Source of the DNA: Phytophthora hibernalis
Lineage: Eukaryota; Oomycota; Peronosporomycetes; Peronosporales; Peronosporaceae
Reading direction: 5' to 3'
Assembly: GCA_012656075.1 (NCBI GenBank)
Contig: JAAKBF010000010.1
Coordinates: 558,001-622,000, forward strand
Length of the DNA stretch: 64,000 bases
Positions 11,707-22,743 of this stretch are shown one piece after another. Under the pieces are notes generated by a model that saw only the letters and a program-made list of their open reading frames with translations, was not told where the DNA came from and ran no database searches. The position numbers and the translations under genes were made by a program. Each line of letters opens with the position of its first letter. Within the stretch, counting starts at the first letter, position 1.

Positions 11707-12701
11707 CTAGAAACTAGGCGCATTCATTGACGGCGTGCTCGGCTCGTTCGACGGAGGAGGCGGGTTCGCCCGCACTTCGGGCTGGACCGTCGGAGGAAGC
11801 GCCGGTGCTACAGCAATCGCTGGTTTGAACGGAGTAGCTTCATGAGCAAGCGTCATCCGCTCTGGCACACTGGCGTCGCTTTCGGATTCATCGACGGTCG
11901 AGGACACCGAACGATAGTGAGAAGATCCCGTGGAGCTTCCGTGGGCCTTCGGTCGACCAGTAGGCGACGCAGCTCGACGTAGTGCAGGTTCACGCTTCAT
12001 CTTCATTCCTACAAGTTCGCCCAGGGTATGGAACAAACGGCGAGTCGAGTTCAGCACCACCTCAACATCGAACGATGCCAATGATTTGAGATCTTGCGAG
12101 CGGACATCCAGGCCTGCCTCATGTAACATGGCAAGCAACTTCCTCACAGCCTCCAGCGTTGTGAAGACTTCGTGGAGCTGGGGTACAGCCACTGGTCCAC
12201 TTAGACGAGCGTCTAACTGTACGTCAACACTGGATCTTCTTGCAGAAGTCGGGTAAGTTCTTGGAACCCAAACTCGTGGACCCGGCTGGCCGTTAGTTCG
12301 GGTAGCGGAGCTCGCGGCTTCGCCAGGTCTTCATCTTCCGACTCAGGTGCTTTCATAGGCATTGGCTTCTTGCGTGTTTTCTTTGGTGTCCGGTGGGAGG
12401 CCGGGTCATCTTTCGACGAACGGCTTTCCGTTGATAGCCCAGGCGGACTATGCTTGGCAGCAGAGCCCATGGTGGCTCCCGAGGAGCCATATCGGGCATT
12501 GGGTACTTTTTCGTACTCCTTTTTCACCTCGACCTTGATGTCGGGGGCCACAGACACTCCCTCGGGAATCTGTGGCGGGTCGGATCTCATTGCGAGCTGT
12601 GTTTCCGGCGACGATCCTTGAGTCGTCGGAGTTCGTGCTTCCGGCTCTAGTTTTACTTGAATCCCATCTTCAGAACCAGTAGTCCCTGGTCGCGGCACCA
12701 T
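11707..12701 (-). pseudogene. gag-like ORF of an oomycete LTR retroelement (one frameshift)
   Basis: Two minus-strand frames, 12701-12213 and 12192-11707, together encode about 330 residues. The first starts at ATG 12701 and is acidic and Pro/Ser/Thr-rich, with short Lys motifs (IQVKLEPE, IKVEVKKE), a basic patch RTPKKTRKKPMP and a helical segment ending TRLLQEDPVLTYS. The second continues naturally with VPQLHEVFTTLEAVRKLLAM and AGLDVRSQDLKSLASFDVEV, then a Ser-rich and Pro-rich tail. Joining them needs one missing base near 12215. The layout resembles the first ORF of oomycete LTR elements, which would package element RNA. No CCHC knuckle is visible. Family assignment is from general resemblance and is moderate. 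Confidence 0.5.
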
Positions 12702-13779
12702 TGTGGTGGAGCGGGTTCTCAGAAATTGCGTTCTGGAGGGCTCGATCTACACACAAAGCGCACTTCACACACTGTACGTCGCGTGCGGTGCGCTGAATTC
12801 CCGGGTCTTGACTAACGTGATTTCGTTGGACGGGTGTCCAAGCGTTCGATGCTAGAGTCGTCTGCGGGGTGACGTCTGCGTGGAAACCCTCACGAGAACG
12901 TTGAGTCTTGTACGCCGAAGCGTCTCTCTAATAGCCGTGACTTCTTCTCCGTAGAGGGTTGCTTTGCTCTGCCTTCGCTGCCGGGGTCGACGAGCTGCTA
13001 TCCCTTGGTCGACGCGCTGCTATTCCTTGGTCGTCTTGGTCCACGAGCCGCTATTTCTTGGTTGTCGTTGCAGACGAGTTGCTATTCCTGCCCTTGCGGG
13101 ACTTTGTTGCTATACCTGACCTCGCGGGACTGGAGTTTAACGTGCCTTCCTGTCAGACACGGGTTGGGGGTTGAGACCACGGCGAGTTTCCCTCGATCTA
13201 CTGAAGAACGTATAGGACTTCACAGAAGCAGACGATGGAAACACTTAGTGTCAAAAGAAGGTTGATTTGCCTTGAGCTATTGGTTGCTAATTCGTGACTG
13301 ACCTACAATCTTCCCACACTCCGCGCTGACGACACTCACTTCGTGCGATCTTCGACTCACCTTTGTCCACACATCATCTGATGACCGGCTGCCTTCCGTA
13401 CGTACTTGTCCAACGCCACAATCTTGTTTACGCTCCCGTGATGCGTTCGTTGAAGTTCAACCTTAAGTACGAATGTCGAACGTAGATCGGCGACCATCAC
13501 TCTTCAGCAGTATCTTGATACCCCGGACAAGTACGACTCCACTCGTGGGTACACTTTGTCATGTGCCCTGAAGGTCTCCCGACGGTGACTTATTCTCGAC
13601 GTCGCATTCCATCCATCTTTTCGAAGGAAGTGCCTACGTTGACCAACTATTTCTGTACAAGAAAGGCCAACTTAGGGTTACCGAGCGCCGCGGTATTTTG
13701 GCTTTCAAATTCTAACCTTAGAGATTTTGAGCGTCTGGAAGCCACTAGCTTTCGTTCCCCTCATACCGCACAACGACGC
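12702..13779. other. non-coding sequence upstream of the gag-like ORF; possible leader or LTR
   Basis: No protein is recognised. For the minus-strand gag-like ORF this is the 5-prime side, where an LTR and leader would lie, but I could not find a matching second LTR or a clear primer-binding site, so I do not call one. Confidence 0.3.
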
Positions 13780-14005
13780 ACTGCCAGCACCCGCTCGCCG
13801 CACGCCACTCTCTCCCTTTGTCGCCAGGACCCACTTGCCGCCCGCTGCACGCGCTCACTGCCAGGACCCACTCCCCCTCGCCACCAGAACCCGCTCGCCG
13901 CTCGCCGCACGCGACCCGCTTGCCGCACACTCGCCGCCAGGACCCACTTGTCGATCGCCGCACGCGACCCGCTCCCCTTCGCCACCAGGACCCGCTCCAA
14001 GAAAC
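13780..14005 (+). repeat. C-rich degenerate short tandem repeat
   Basis: The stretch repeats variants of CGCCACCAGGACCCGCTC and CTCGCCGCACGCGACCC with irregular spacing. Base composition is much more C-rich than the flanks, and long shadow frames open on both strands because of it. It ends just before the first ATG of the MULE gene at 14041, so it may be the element's sub-terminal repeat. Confidence 0.65.
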
Positions 14006-14491
14006 GTTTACACGGTACGATATATTGCTTGCTCTTACTCAATGTCGTTAACGCCTTCTCTTACACATGACCATATTCCAACGTCAGATATCAAGAGGAT
14101 ACACACCAACTTTACAAGGTTAGAACGACTGTTTCTGTCAGAGATCGAAACAGGTCCCGTACCAGCCAAGCCGCTCGACGCGGAAATACCGCAGATGTTT
14201 GGGACGAGGGTGTTGGCTACTACGCTAAGTATTTCATTTGCACCCATGGTTGGAAGTTCAAGCCCAGGTGCAAAGGGAAACGAACGAACCACAGCATTCG
14301 TTCCATCAATTGTCCGGCGAAGCTGAACGCCAATTTGATCATGGACGAGGATGGCGTGTTCAAAGTTCGGGTGTCCTGTCACAATACAGGCCATATCCAC
14401 GACGTTAACGGGAACGTATACTACTCCTACTCTGAAGCACGACAGATCACATCCCCGGGCACACGGGATGTCATCAAAACCCTGGTGCAAG

Positions 14492-14553
14492 GTGCGACTT
14501 TTAATTGCATGCGTTTCCTTATGATTCTCTTAAATGTTTGATGCAATGTGTAG
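14492..14553 (+). other. 62 nt GT-AG intron in the MULE gene
   Basis: The segment begins GTGCGAC and ends TGTGTAG. Removing it joins LVQ-G to GSKKKKILRYLKE in frame, giving a continuous MULE N-terminal region; reading through instead meets stops. Length and splice sites fit oomycete introns. Confidence 0.75.
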
Positions 14554-14866
14554 GTGGATCGAAGAAGAAGAAAATACTGCGCTATCTCAAGGAGGTGTCT
14601 GGCAAGCCAATTTTGGCAAAGGATGTTGAGAACCTGATCGCGAAGATGCGGCGAGAGACGTACACATCGAAGGATGACAACGTACGCGTCTCTCAGCTTC
14701 TTAAAGATTTCAGCGAAGATCCTGGTAACGCCGTCAACGTCTTCCGGGACAAGAACTCGGGGCTGACGTCATGCATCACGTTCCAGACGGCGTTCATGAG
14801 GCGGATGACACGCAAGTTTCCGGAATCTATGTGCATCGATGCAACCTATGGCACGAACATCAATCG

Positions 14867-14950
14867 GTACGAGCAAATTGTTGATCCGATCACTCTTTGT
14901 TGATACTTTGTTATTTAATCACCAACTAACACCAACGTTTCCTAACGTAG
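14867..14950 (+). other. 84 nt GT-AG intron in the MULE gene
   Basis: It begins GTACGAG, contains a CTAAC branch-like site 25-30 nt before the end, and ends AACGTAG. Removal joins CIDATYGTNINR to YRLFSFIVTDKFG in frame. The second MULE in this window has an intron at the same protein position (48340-48413), which strongly supports both. Confidence 0.85.
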
Positions 14951-15675
14951 CTATCGCTTGTTCAGTTTTATTGTCACCGATAAGTTTGGGTGTGGAGCAT
15001 TTGTCCAACATGCTCTTGTTGATGGAGAGAGCAGATCGAACATGGAGCGTGCCGTATCCGCGTTCAAGGAGAACAATCCTTCTTGGCACGAGGTGAAGGT
15101 GATTATTATTGATAAGGATTTCACTGAACTGGCGTTGCTTCAAGACGAGTTTCCAGATGCCACTGTAATTCTGTGTCATTTTCACGTCATTGATTACCTG
15201 AATCGAGAGGTGAGCAAGAGAAGCTATGGCTTCACAAACTTTGAGAAGACGCATGTTAAAAACATGCTGACGATGATGGTTCGTGCAGGAACAGAAAGCT
15301 CGTTCAACCACTACATGTCTGCGTTGAAGAAGCTTTGTGAGTCGAGGCCTGCCTTCATGAAATATTTCGAACCGAACTGGTTGAGTTGCAAGGAGTTATG
15401 GTGACCGTTTAACGTGGAGATATTCCACATCTTGACAACAACACGAACAACAGGCTCGAGGCAAGTTGGGGTGCAGCGAAAGAGATTTTGCATCGGCATA
15501 GGGCAATGGATGAGTGCATTGATCACTTGACAACAGACAGCTGAAGACGAGTACGGTGCGAAAGTAAAGCGAGTTGGCTATCGATACAATCAACAATATG
15601 ATGATGAAATGCGAATTCTGGCAAAATTTGCCTCTCGTCACGCGTGTGATTTCGTGGAACAGCAATACAAGCTTA

Positions 15676-16828
15676 CTTCTCTGTTCCACATGAATATACA
15701 GTAAAATAATAATCGCTCATATCTTGGAATTAATGAGCAGATTCGAGAGCTGCGTGCAGCATACAAATGCGACTGCGTACGTGCTTGCTGCTGTATTTTT
15801 AGAAGGCGCTAACGACAGTTTTGAGGAAAATAACACGAGGTTAAGAAGCCATTTTTCAGAGAGGCTCACGCTTTTCTACGTAATTCATCGAATATTTACC
15901 GATGCCGAGTCAAAAAGTTATGGGTGTGTTCTTCTGAACCTTCTCTATCGACTACACTCGTTTTTAGCGCACATAACGCTGTTTTGCGTGGTTTCTGCCC
16001 TGCGTTTGTTTGCCTGTCATTTCTTGTCATTTAGCAAAAGTCGGCTCGAATGGCTTTTATTAATAACCAATCAGGTGCTCCAGTTGTCAAAGCTTAAGAT
16101 TTAGTTGTGATTTAAGGGATGGCTACATCAATTTATCTAGCTCCGAAAACCCGTAATACACCACCTCCTCTTCAACTGGCAGCGCTGAAGGCATCGCGGG
16201 GCCATGGATATGCTCTTTTCGAACGCGGGGTAGCTTGTAGTCATTGCCCCCACCACTCTTGATAACCGACTGCATCACCTTCTGCAGTGTTACAAAACAC
16301 CGGCCACCATGATATCTTTGTCGTATGGAGAGACGTGCGGCTCAGCATTGTCTTGTTGAACTTGCACAACTCTAGATTTTCGTCCTACAACCGTAACATG
16401 AGCAAGTTAGACCAAAACTGCAAAGTACAACACCTTTTAGACTTACCAGGCCATTTCTTCCGGATAGCAGGGTAAACCTGCTCAATCAGCATTTGTTTTA
16501 GCGTTTTCGTGTCATGCTGACATTTTGGGTAGCGAGCGTTCCCTTCAAGCGGTTACTGGACGAACGCTGAGCCGGGGCTTGCTCTACGATTGGCCAGATG
16601 CCAATCTTGCCATCGAACAGCTTCCTGGTTCGGCCGTTGTAGCGAGGTCGTGCAATGGCCGCTAGGTTACCTTACCAATGTAGCGTTTGTTTGGAGAAGA
16701 TCGGTACGGTAACACCTCCGATTTAAGCGAGGACTCAGACTTGCCATTTTAACCAATCGACACACTTATGTAGACCACATCAAATTCATGTTGGACAATC
16801 TACTGCATATTCATGTGGAACAGAGAAG
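15676..16828 (-). mobile_element. Tc1/mariner-type element nested in the MULE, TA duplication visible
   Basis: The left end CTTCTCTGTTCCACAT is the reverse complement of the right end ATGTGGAACAGAGAAG; the inverted repeat is 28 bp with one mismatch. TA lies directly outside both ends (15674-15675 and 16829-16830). If the element and one TA are removed, the MULE frame joins as EQQYKL-SRLVKYRLS, uninterrupted. Minus-strand coding traces inside are a Tc1/IS630-type transposase. At 1,153 bp the element carries a large internal deletion of the transposase, so it was probably moved by a full-length relative. Confidence 0.9.
16120..16720 (-). pseudogene. internally deleted Tc1/IS630-type transposase
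   Basis: Minus-strand frames spell KLFDGKIGIWPIVEQAPAQR near 16610, then a helical block TLKQMLIEQVYPAIRKKWPG, then VQVQQDNAEPHVSPYD with a catalytic Asp in QQDNA near 16345. Next comes TLQKVMQSVIKSGGGNDYKL and a C-terminal EEEVVYYGFSELDKLM. Between the QQDNA block and the VMQS block the rest of the catalytic core is missing, so the protein is incomplete even without the frame changes. I recognise the general pattern from oomycete Tc1-like transposases. Confidence 0.7.
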
Positions 16829-17320
16829 TAGTCGTCTGGTGAAGTATCGTCTCTCGGTAGATGAAGCAAGTCCATCATACTTAAGTCTGACGAACGAGGA
16901 TACTGGAGGCACCTATGCTGCCCACCTGAAGGGAAATAAGTGCAACTGCAGTTTTCACCAGACGTTTCGTCTTCCGTGTAGTCATGTCATGTATGCGCGT
17001 CGGCAAAAGAAGGTTTTCGTTCGGTTATTCCTCATGACTCAATTCCTGAACGCTGGTTAATTGTCGATGAAGACGAAGCTGATGACGCCGCGGCGACTCC
17101 CGAATGTTCTGCGTTCATGAAGTGGACGTTTGTTCGAGTCGCGTTCATAACCATAACGAGAAATATCGCGCCGGTTTTGCAGTATGCCAAAGAATTGCTG
17201 AAGTTATCGCGGATAAAGGAACACGCAGTTTTCACGATTTGAAGAAGTTGGAGGACATTGCGAGACTCGATGGCGTCGTTCCTGATCCTCGCGAAGTGAA
17301 GACGGTTGTGACGACCGATA

Positions 17321-17490
17321 CCGTTGGTGCTGCAATCACCAATTCTGATAGAGTTGGTGATCCGGTCACCAACTCAGCAAGGATTGGTAAGAATGTTACC
17401 AACACGGCCACCGATTCGACCACCAATTTGGGCATGGTTGGTGATGTTGCCACCAATTCAGCGATCGGTGGTGAGGAGGGCACAAATGCA
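17321..17490 (+). repeat. degenerate VGxxVTNS peptide repeat in the MULE linker
   Basis: About five units of 27-45 nt encode VGAAITNS, VGDPVTNS, IGKNVTNT, VGDVATNS and IGGEEGTN. Each DNA unit pairs GTTGGT with ACCAA, so the run is also a series of small inverted repeats. The unit sits between the SWIM finger and the peptidase domain. Confidence 0.75.
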
Positions 17491-18349
17491 AGCATCGCGA
17501 TTACACTGAGAGCAGCAAGAAGACGGCTGATTTTAAGTTGTAATCTTGAAGAAACCTCCGATGTGGCCAAGCCCGACCACGATCTACTTATCGAATTGAA
17601 CCCCGCTAGCAAGCCTTCAGGAAAACCAAAGCAAAAGAAAGCAACCAAAAAAGCTAAGATGCGCAAAGACTTCGAAAACACCAAGGTATTTGCGGCCCAA
17701 CTAAACACGGTTGGCGATGTAACACTAGCCACGCTTCGAGATTACATTGACAAGAGAAGACTGTCACTCTCATCCGTTGAACCAGTGTTTTCAGCCATCC
17801 GGCCTATGTATGAGAAGGCTCTCTACAAGCGACCGAAAGGACGAATGAAAATTCCCGGTGAAACATTGGAAATTGAAAGCGACATCCGCTTCGTCCTGCC
17901 TGAACTACTGGTAAACAAATCAGCAGAAGCAGGAAAAATGCTGCCTTTCGAGAATGCACTAAAACACATCGTTCGCCTGCCACCACCAATGTTGCCGTGC
18001 ATATCTTAGATGTTGGAGTTGGAATGTTCTCGCTGCAAGATATTGATACTATGAAGGAATGCCATGATCTTTCAAAGAAAATCAAGTGCACGCGGACGCT
18101 AATCAAGTGGGTCGAGAGCAAACCACATAGTGAAGAGCGACGTGCAATCTTAGCCAAGATACCTGTGATGAACATGTATTTTGCATTCAAGTCTCGTATT
18201 GGAGAAACGATTGTCCAGTTTGAAGACCTTACGAAGTTTGCGAGTGAAAAGTGGCTATCGTACGGGTGCGTTTGGTGGCTGCACTTCAGGTAGAGAGACA
18301 AGCACGAGAGGCTGGAATTAATAGCGGTGGCGTCGAACAAATTCTCGTA

Positions 18350-18849
18350 GTGGACCCTGGTTTCGAAAAGGAATCCGACAGGAAGAGATTGCTCGATACA
18401 CGGGGCAGATAATAAGCAAAGGTGCAAAAGGTCGTGTCATTTTCTTCCCGGTAAATATTCAAGAGGACATTGCGCATTGGTGTGGCGCCGTCGTTGACTT
18501 TCGAAGTTGCACGGTCTGGATATACGACCCTCTACAACGGAGTGACTACCTCAATGAAGTCGAAGGTATCATGACAGACTTTGTAATCCCGATCATTGAC
18601 CCTGCATTCAGTTTTTCGATCAGACACTCTAGTGCTTGGCTGCAGAAGGACGGGTAAAGCTGCGGAATTCTGGTTGTAAAGTGGTTTGAGACGTATCTTC
18701 AAGTTGCATTAAACACGAATCCTGATGACGACCTACACACGATATCGCCGCGACTGATGTCGCCAAGCGATACAGAAGATTGCAGATTCAATATGTTCAC
18801 AACAGTTTTCCTAGATGTTTGCGACAACTATACGTCTTCCATTATATAA
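18350..18849 (+). pseudogene. Ulp1-like C48 peptidase domain of the MULE, nonsense next to the Cys
   Basis: The C-terminal domain shows the order expected for Ulp1/SENP peptidases: catalytic His in HWCGAVVD (18475), catalytic Asp in IYDPLQR (about 18525), and catalytic Cys in SCGILVVKWFE (Cys codon 18661-18663). The residue two before the Cys is an ochre stop (18655-18657), where other family members have a small residue. Frame changes lie near 18275 and 18405. Ulp1 enzymes remove SUMO or related modifiers; what they do inside transposons is not established. Confidence 0.75.
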
Positions 18850-19578
18850 CTTTCGTAGATTTACTGTTTCAAATTTGGCAGTGATGCCATTTGTGCGGTG
18901 CCGTGCTCACTTGCAGCACAACGTCTAAAGATACAGAAACGAGAAAATCAGTTCAGTGAAACCCAGCAGCGAACAATAGAACACGACTGCAAACAAACGG
19001 AGCAGCAGTTCGTGTGGGCGAGCAACGCTGACGAGTTATCGCCGCGGTCGGATCGCATCAGCGTCGGCAGTAAATCGATGCAGAAGAGCTGATTATGGCG
19101 GAACGGGTTCATGAGGTCGTTCCAGTAGGTATCGGACGCTTTTCGGACCCGTTCTGGATCTCAAACAGCCTGGTGTAGCGCAGAACGCGCTTCACGCCTT
19201 CGTACACGATGTTCTTGATCAGCTGAAACGGCTGGAAACAGTAGGATCCGTTGGTGTTAATGTCGCTCGTGAAGAGCAGGAATACCGGACACATGGTCTC
19301 CTCATCGTAATCGCGCACGATCCTGTTCGTCTCCTCAAAGCTGTGCGCCATGTATGCCGTGGGAGTGATCTTCGGCATGGCACGAACTATGTGGCCTGCA
19401 AGAGCTTGGCAGCGGCGTCCTTGGCGGCGATCTCCCCGTACGACGGTCTTCAGTGTGATCCAGGACACGGACAGCAACAAAGTTATACGACTGGTTTAAA
19501 CCACATGCACTAACTTCATCGAGATTTTTACAAATGCTCCCTCATACCGGTATTTTGTATGCACAACACTTGAGTGTG
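18850..19578. other. no recognised gene downstream of the MULE
   Basis: A minus-strand frame at 19109-19480 (123 codons) is open and contains RIVRDYDEETMCPVFLLFTS, ending near the element that follows. It looks protein-like, perhaps a START-type or lipid-binding fragment common in oomycetes, but I cannot name it. The rest is empty. Confidence 0.3.
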
Positions 19579-19580
19579 TA

Positions 19581-20388
19581 CCGACTTCCTCGGCTTATAG
19601 TGGACACCGGCATATAAGAGCGACCAATCGCATTGCAGTATTTGAGCCCTCTCGCCGCCTCGGCTTATAAGTTCTGCTGCAATTATTTCGACACAAATGT
19701 ACTAGTATGGTTACCGGTATGACGACTTTCCTTCGGCGACTGCCAGTCATTCAGAAATTCTCCCACCTCAGCCGCCCTTCTCCTGTTTCCTGCTTTGTTG
19801 GTGGATGCGCGCACTACCTGTCTTCCGCCGCTGTATCTGATGGCGCCGCGTAGAGTATTCGAGCTCGCTGTTCTCATGTGATCCTAAATCTAGCAGCACT
19901 AACTCGTGGCGGGACAGTAGCAGCATGTACCGCGTTGTCGTGCAAGTTATTAGACCACAAGACCCTTCCTGCTAGAAGTCGCAGGGGCTACTTTGATCAG
20001 GCGCATGTATCTGTATTACCTAAATCACGTAGCGGCTGACCATTGCACGAGCGTGGACGCGCTGATTGCGGTGCTGACATAGTTAGCCCGAAGCCGCTCC
20101 GTCTACAATGCAAATGTAATCGAGCGATTGCCGGTTTTGTTCTCCATGTAGCTTGTTAAGCAGAATGGACTCGTTAATCGCCCGTACCGCGTGTACTGTA
20201 GTGACTCGTGGCACGCATCGTTTAACGAGTCATCATGACAGCAGGCGTATATCGCCCAACAAGACATTGGAGTGCCCTTAAGTACTAATACCGGTACCGC
20301 TAACAGTAACCAAAATCGGAAGGTCACTCTTTCAGGGTGGTACACTGTACCGGTACGTAGGGTGTCCACTATAAGCCGAGGAAGTCGG
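19581..20388. mobile_element. 808 bp MITE-like element with 28 bp inverted ends and TA flanks
   Basis: The left end CCGACTTCCTCGGCTTATAG continues TGGACACC, and the right end is its exact reverse complement (20361-20388). TA sits outside both ends (19579-19580, 20389-20390). There is no transposase inside. Inner parts recur elsewhere: the segment just inside the right end matches 42190-42280 in inverted orientation, and 20045-20235 matches 43000-43215 in direct orientation. This is therefore a non-autonomous Tc1/mariner-type family with at least partial further copies. Confidence 0.8.
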
Positions 20389-20390
20389 TA

Positions 20391-21122
20391 ATCGTATGTA
20401 ATCGGACTTATTCGAAAAAGCAGCATGTTTTCTACCCGAAAGTTGGTAAACGTAGGGAGAGCCCTTTTCCAACGCACTACACCACAAAGGTACATGTATA
20501 CCGTTTGTCAGCCAAAAAGCATTCCCCGTTTGAACGCGTGGCCCGAGCGAGACTATGCAGATGTGGGTGTGCGCGCCGCGTCGAAGCGCCGTTTGGCCGA
20601 TGAAGACTTCGCTGACCTCGACGAGAGCGACGACGGCTCCGTCGTCGAGACGTGGCAGCAGTCGCCAACCCCAAGCGCTGCTGATTCTGAGGATGAAGCT
20701 CTTCCAAGTGATGATGGGTCGACGCATACGACAAGCAGCACGAATGAGGGGCATATACCGGTACTCATTCTCTTTGAAAAATGGCTACTTGAATACAGTA
20801 ATATGCGTCAATAAGGAACACCTGATATGAATATAATTAAGGAGGATATAGATGCCCACAATACACACTATGTTTTAATTAAAGGATATTAGTTGACACC
20901 CTGTTGCTTATTGACGCACATTACTGAAGAATATAATCTTCAGTAATGTACCGTAGTTTTAAAAACTTTCAAACTCGCTCACAATCCCTTTTCATGCTGC
21001 ATGAGGTACAACAGACGCACTTTTACATTCGGACCAAAGGCTCATACTATTATTATCGACTCGGAGCTCAAGTTCGAATAGCGGTGCGAGCTAGTGGATC
21101 GATAAAGCACTACAGGATTCGA
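20391..21122. other. no recognised gene between the MITE and hydrolase A
   Basis: A plus-strand frame at 20425-20814 is acidic and Ser/Asp-rich (LADEDFADLDESDDGS) but has overlapping open frames on the other strand and no motif. It might be a small exon of something lost. TACCGGTA and TACATGTA octamers occur here. Confidence 0.3.
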
Positions 21123-22743
21123 ATGACTTGCCGTCTTGTGCGTTTAGCAGCAGTCTTTGCAGTTCTGTTCGCACTCCCCGCACAAGCAACATCCAATGAC
21201 ATCTTTACGCCACTTGAGCTCGAGTCCGAGCTCCAGAACATCTCAAGAACAGAATGGCCATCTCTCCGATTCCACTTCACACTCAAGCGCAGCCCCATGA
21301 AGGTTCACCGCCTATTCCAGTTCTCCATGCTCGCTACTCCGGTCATGTCTATCGATGGCACCAATGTATTGTACAATGTCGTCGCACAGTTTGAAGAAGA
21401 GATGACGCTCTACAACTACACGGAGGTGGATGGCACCGCCTACCTGTCGACAAGATCACTTGACAACAATTCTGTCACTTCATCGGTGCGGTGCACAGAC
21501 CCAGACACCGGAAAAATTCCGTCTATTAACTCTATCGTTTCGGCGATTAACGCCGCTACCACTGTTTCAAGCGTGTCAGGAAGTGGAGATATTTTTGAAT
21601 GTTCTGGTGGTGACCTGTTCAAGGTTTCAGTGAATGGAATTAATTTTGCATTGTGCACCTCGAGCTGGTTGGGGTTCACGATGCATGGCAGCGATATGGA
21701 AATCTCCGTCGAGTACCTCGAAGCTCATGTGGATATTGAGGAACCAACAGTGGACACTGACACTGACGGTGAGTGTAAGGCGACATCATCTCCAAGCTCT
21801 GTTACTAGAATTGGTCGGTCATTGCTAACTGGGCAACCGATTCACCCAGTTGATTCTCGAATGTTGGAAGCGGCGTTTGATTTCTCGTTGGATGATTCGT
21901 GCTCGTGCAAGTCGAAACCTCGTCCGTGTGTCTTCATCCACGGCTTGGGGGTCAAGAAGGAACTCGCAAGAAATCGAGATCGGTTTTTCTACTGGGGTAA
22001 CCTAGATGGACATGCGCCGTGCTGCACGTCGATAAAGTATACATACCTCAACACGTCAGGCAATCCGTGGACTAGCAACACTCTGCAGCAGAAAGTATGC
22101 GATCGAGCAATGGCGGCGAGCGAAACCAGCACAAATTCCATCATTCGTGACACTATCGTAGTGGCACACTCCATGGGAACTTAATGTTAGCAGGCGCGAT
22201 CGCCAGTGGAAAATGCAGCTTGGATTCAAGCTCGACGTGGGTTGGCTTGGCAGGTCCAATGAAGGGCAGCATGTGCTCAGACTTCGTCCAGGATTCGTGT
22301 GCTGGTCAAACAACAGAGTTCTTGGAGAAAGTTGCCGACGTCACAGGAAAATGTCCCCCACGACTGGACTAAAGTCTCTTCCGTACCAAGGCCAGAACCA
22401 TAGTTCTGCAGCACTCGACAAGGCATACGTTGCTGCACAGAATGCTTACCAAGATAATGTGTATGCTATCATGTGTAGTGAAGGTTTCTCCGGCCTTTTG
22501 TCAGTGTACCAGTCGATTTTTTGGATGCTAGGCAACACCATTCCCCACAAGTCGAAACTAAATGATGGAATGGTGGAGTTTGATAGCTGCGCAGGAGGGT
22601 TCCCAGAATCCAAGTTCGGCGACAGCTATCGTGATCGATTTTACCGAACAAAATTGAATCACTTCGACATGGAGTTTGTGAGTGGTGATGCAGTGCTGGA
22701 CGAATCGAAGATGCCCGTGAAGTGGTTTGAATGTCTCTTGTAA
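21123..22743 (+). pseudogene. secreted alpha/beta-hydrolase, copy A (two single-base frame breaks)
   Basis: I chose ATG 21123 because it opens a clear signal peptide (MTCRLVRLAAVFAVLFALP). A module of about 230 residues follows, starting TEWPSLRFHFTLKRSPMKV and including the YNYTEVDGTAY, IPSINSIVSAINAA and SVNGINFALC blocks. A Ser/Cys linker (SCSCKSKPRPC) leads into the hydrolase domain: oxyanion-type HGLG, Cys pair APCCTS, and nucleophile elbow VVAHSMG. The frame breaks directly after HSMG at 22174 and again near 22352 in a run of C; each is explained by one missing base. The C-terminus matches the other copies (NDGMVEFDSC, LNHFDMEF, MPVKWFECLL). The family resembles secreted lipase-type hydrolases; the substrate is unknown and the N-terminal module is not one I know. 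Confidence 0.75.

Larger units (their letters stand above)
14041..18849 (+). pseudogene. MULE transposase with SWIM finger and Ulp1-like peptidase, broken and interrupted
   Basis: Domains in order: ATG at 14041; a zinc-binding N-terminus (KYFICTHGWKFK, INCPAKLNA, CHNTGHIHD) near 14225-14410; the DDE core with first Asp in CIDATYGTN (about 14835), second block IIIDKDFTEL and CHFHVIDYL (15100-15195), and NNRLEASWGAAK (15445); a SWIM finger C-N-C...C-S-H (CNCSFHQTFRLPCSHVMYA) near 16940-16995; a linker with short repeats; and a C48/Ulp1-like peptidase ending at 18849. The transposase would excise and insert the element; the peptidase role in such MULEs is unknown. Two introns are supported (14492-14553, 14867-14950). 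Damage includes several frame changes (near 14200, 15405, 15540, 17010, 17995, 18275), an ochre codon beside the peptidase Cys, and a Tc1-type insertion at 15676-16828. Confidence 0.85.

Noticed and set aside
13745..14051. Overlapping open frames on both strands rich in Arg, Pro, Ser or Gly
   Set aside because: They come from the C-rich degenerate repeat, which lacks stops in several frames. No domain and no start context.
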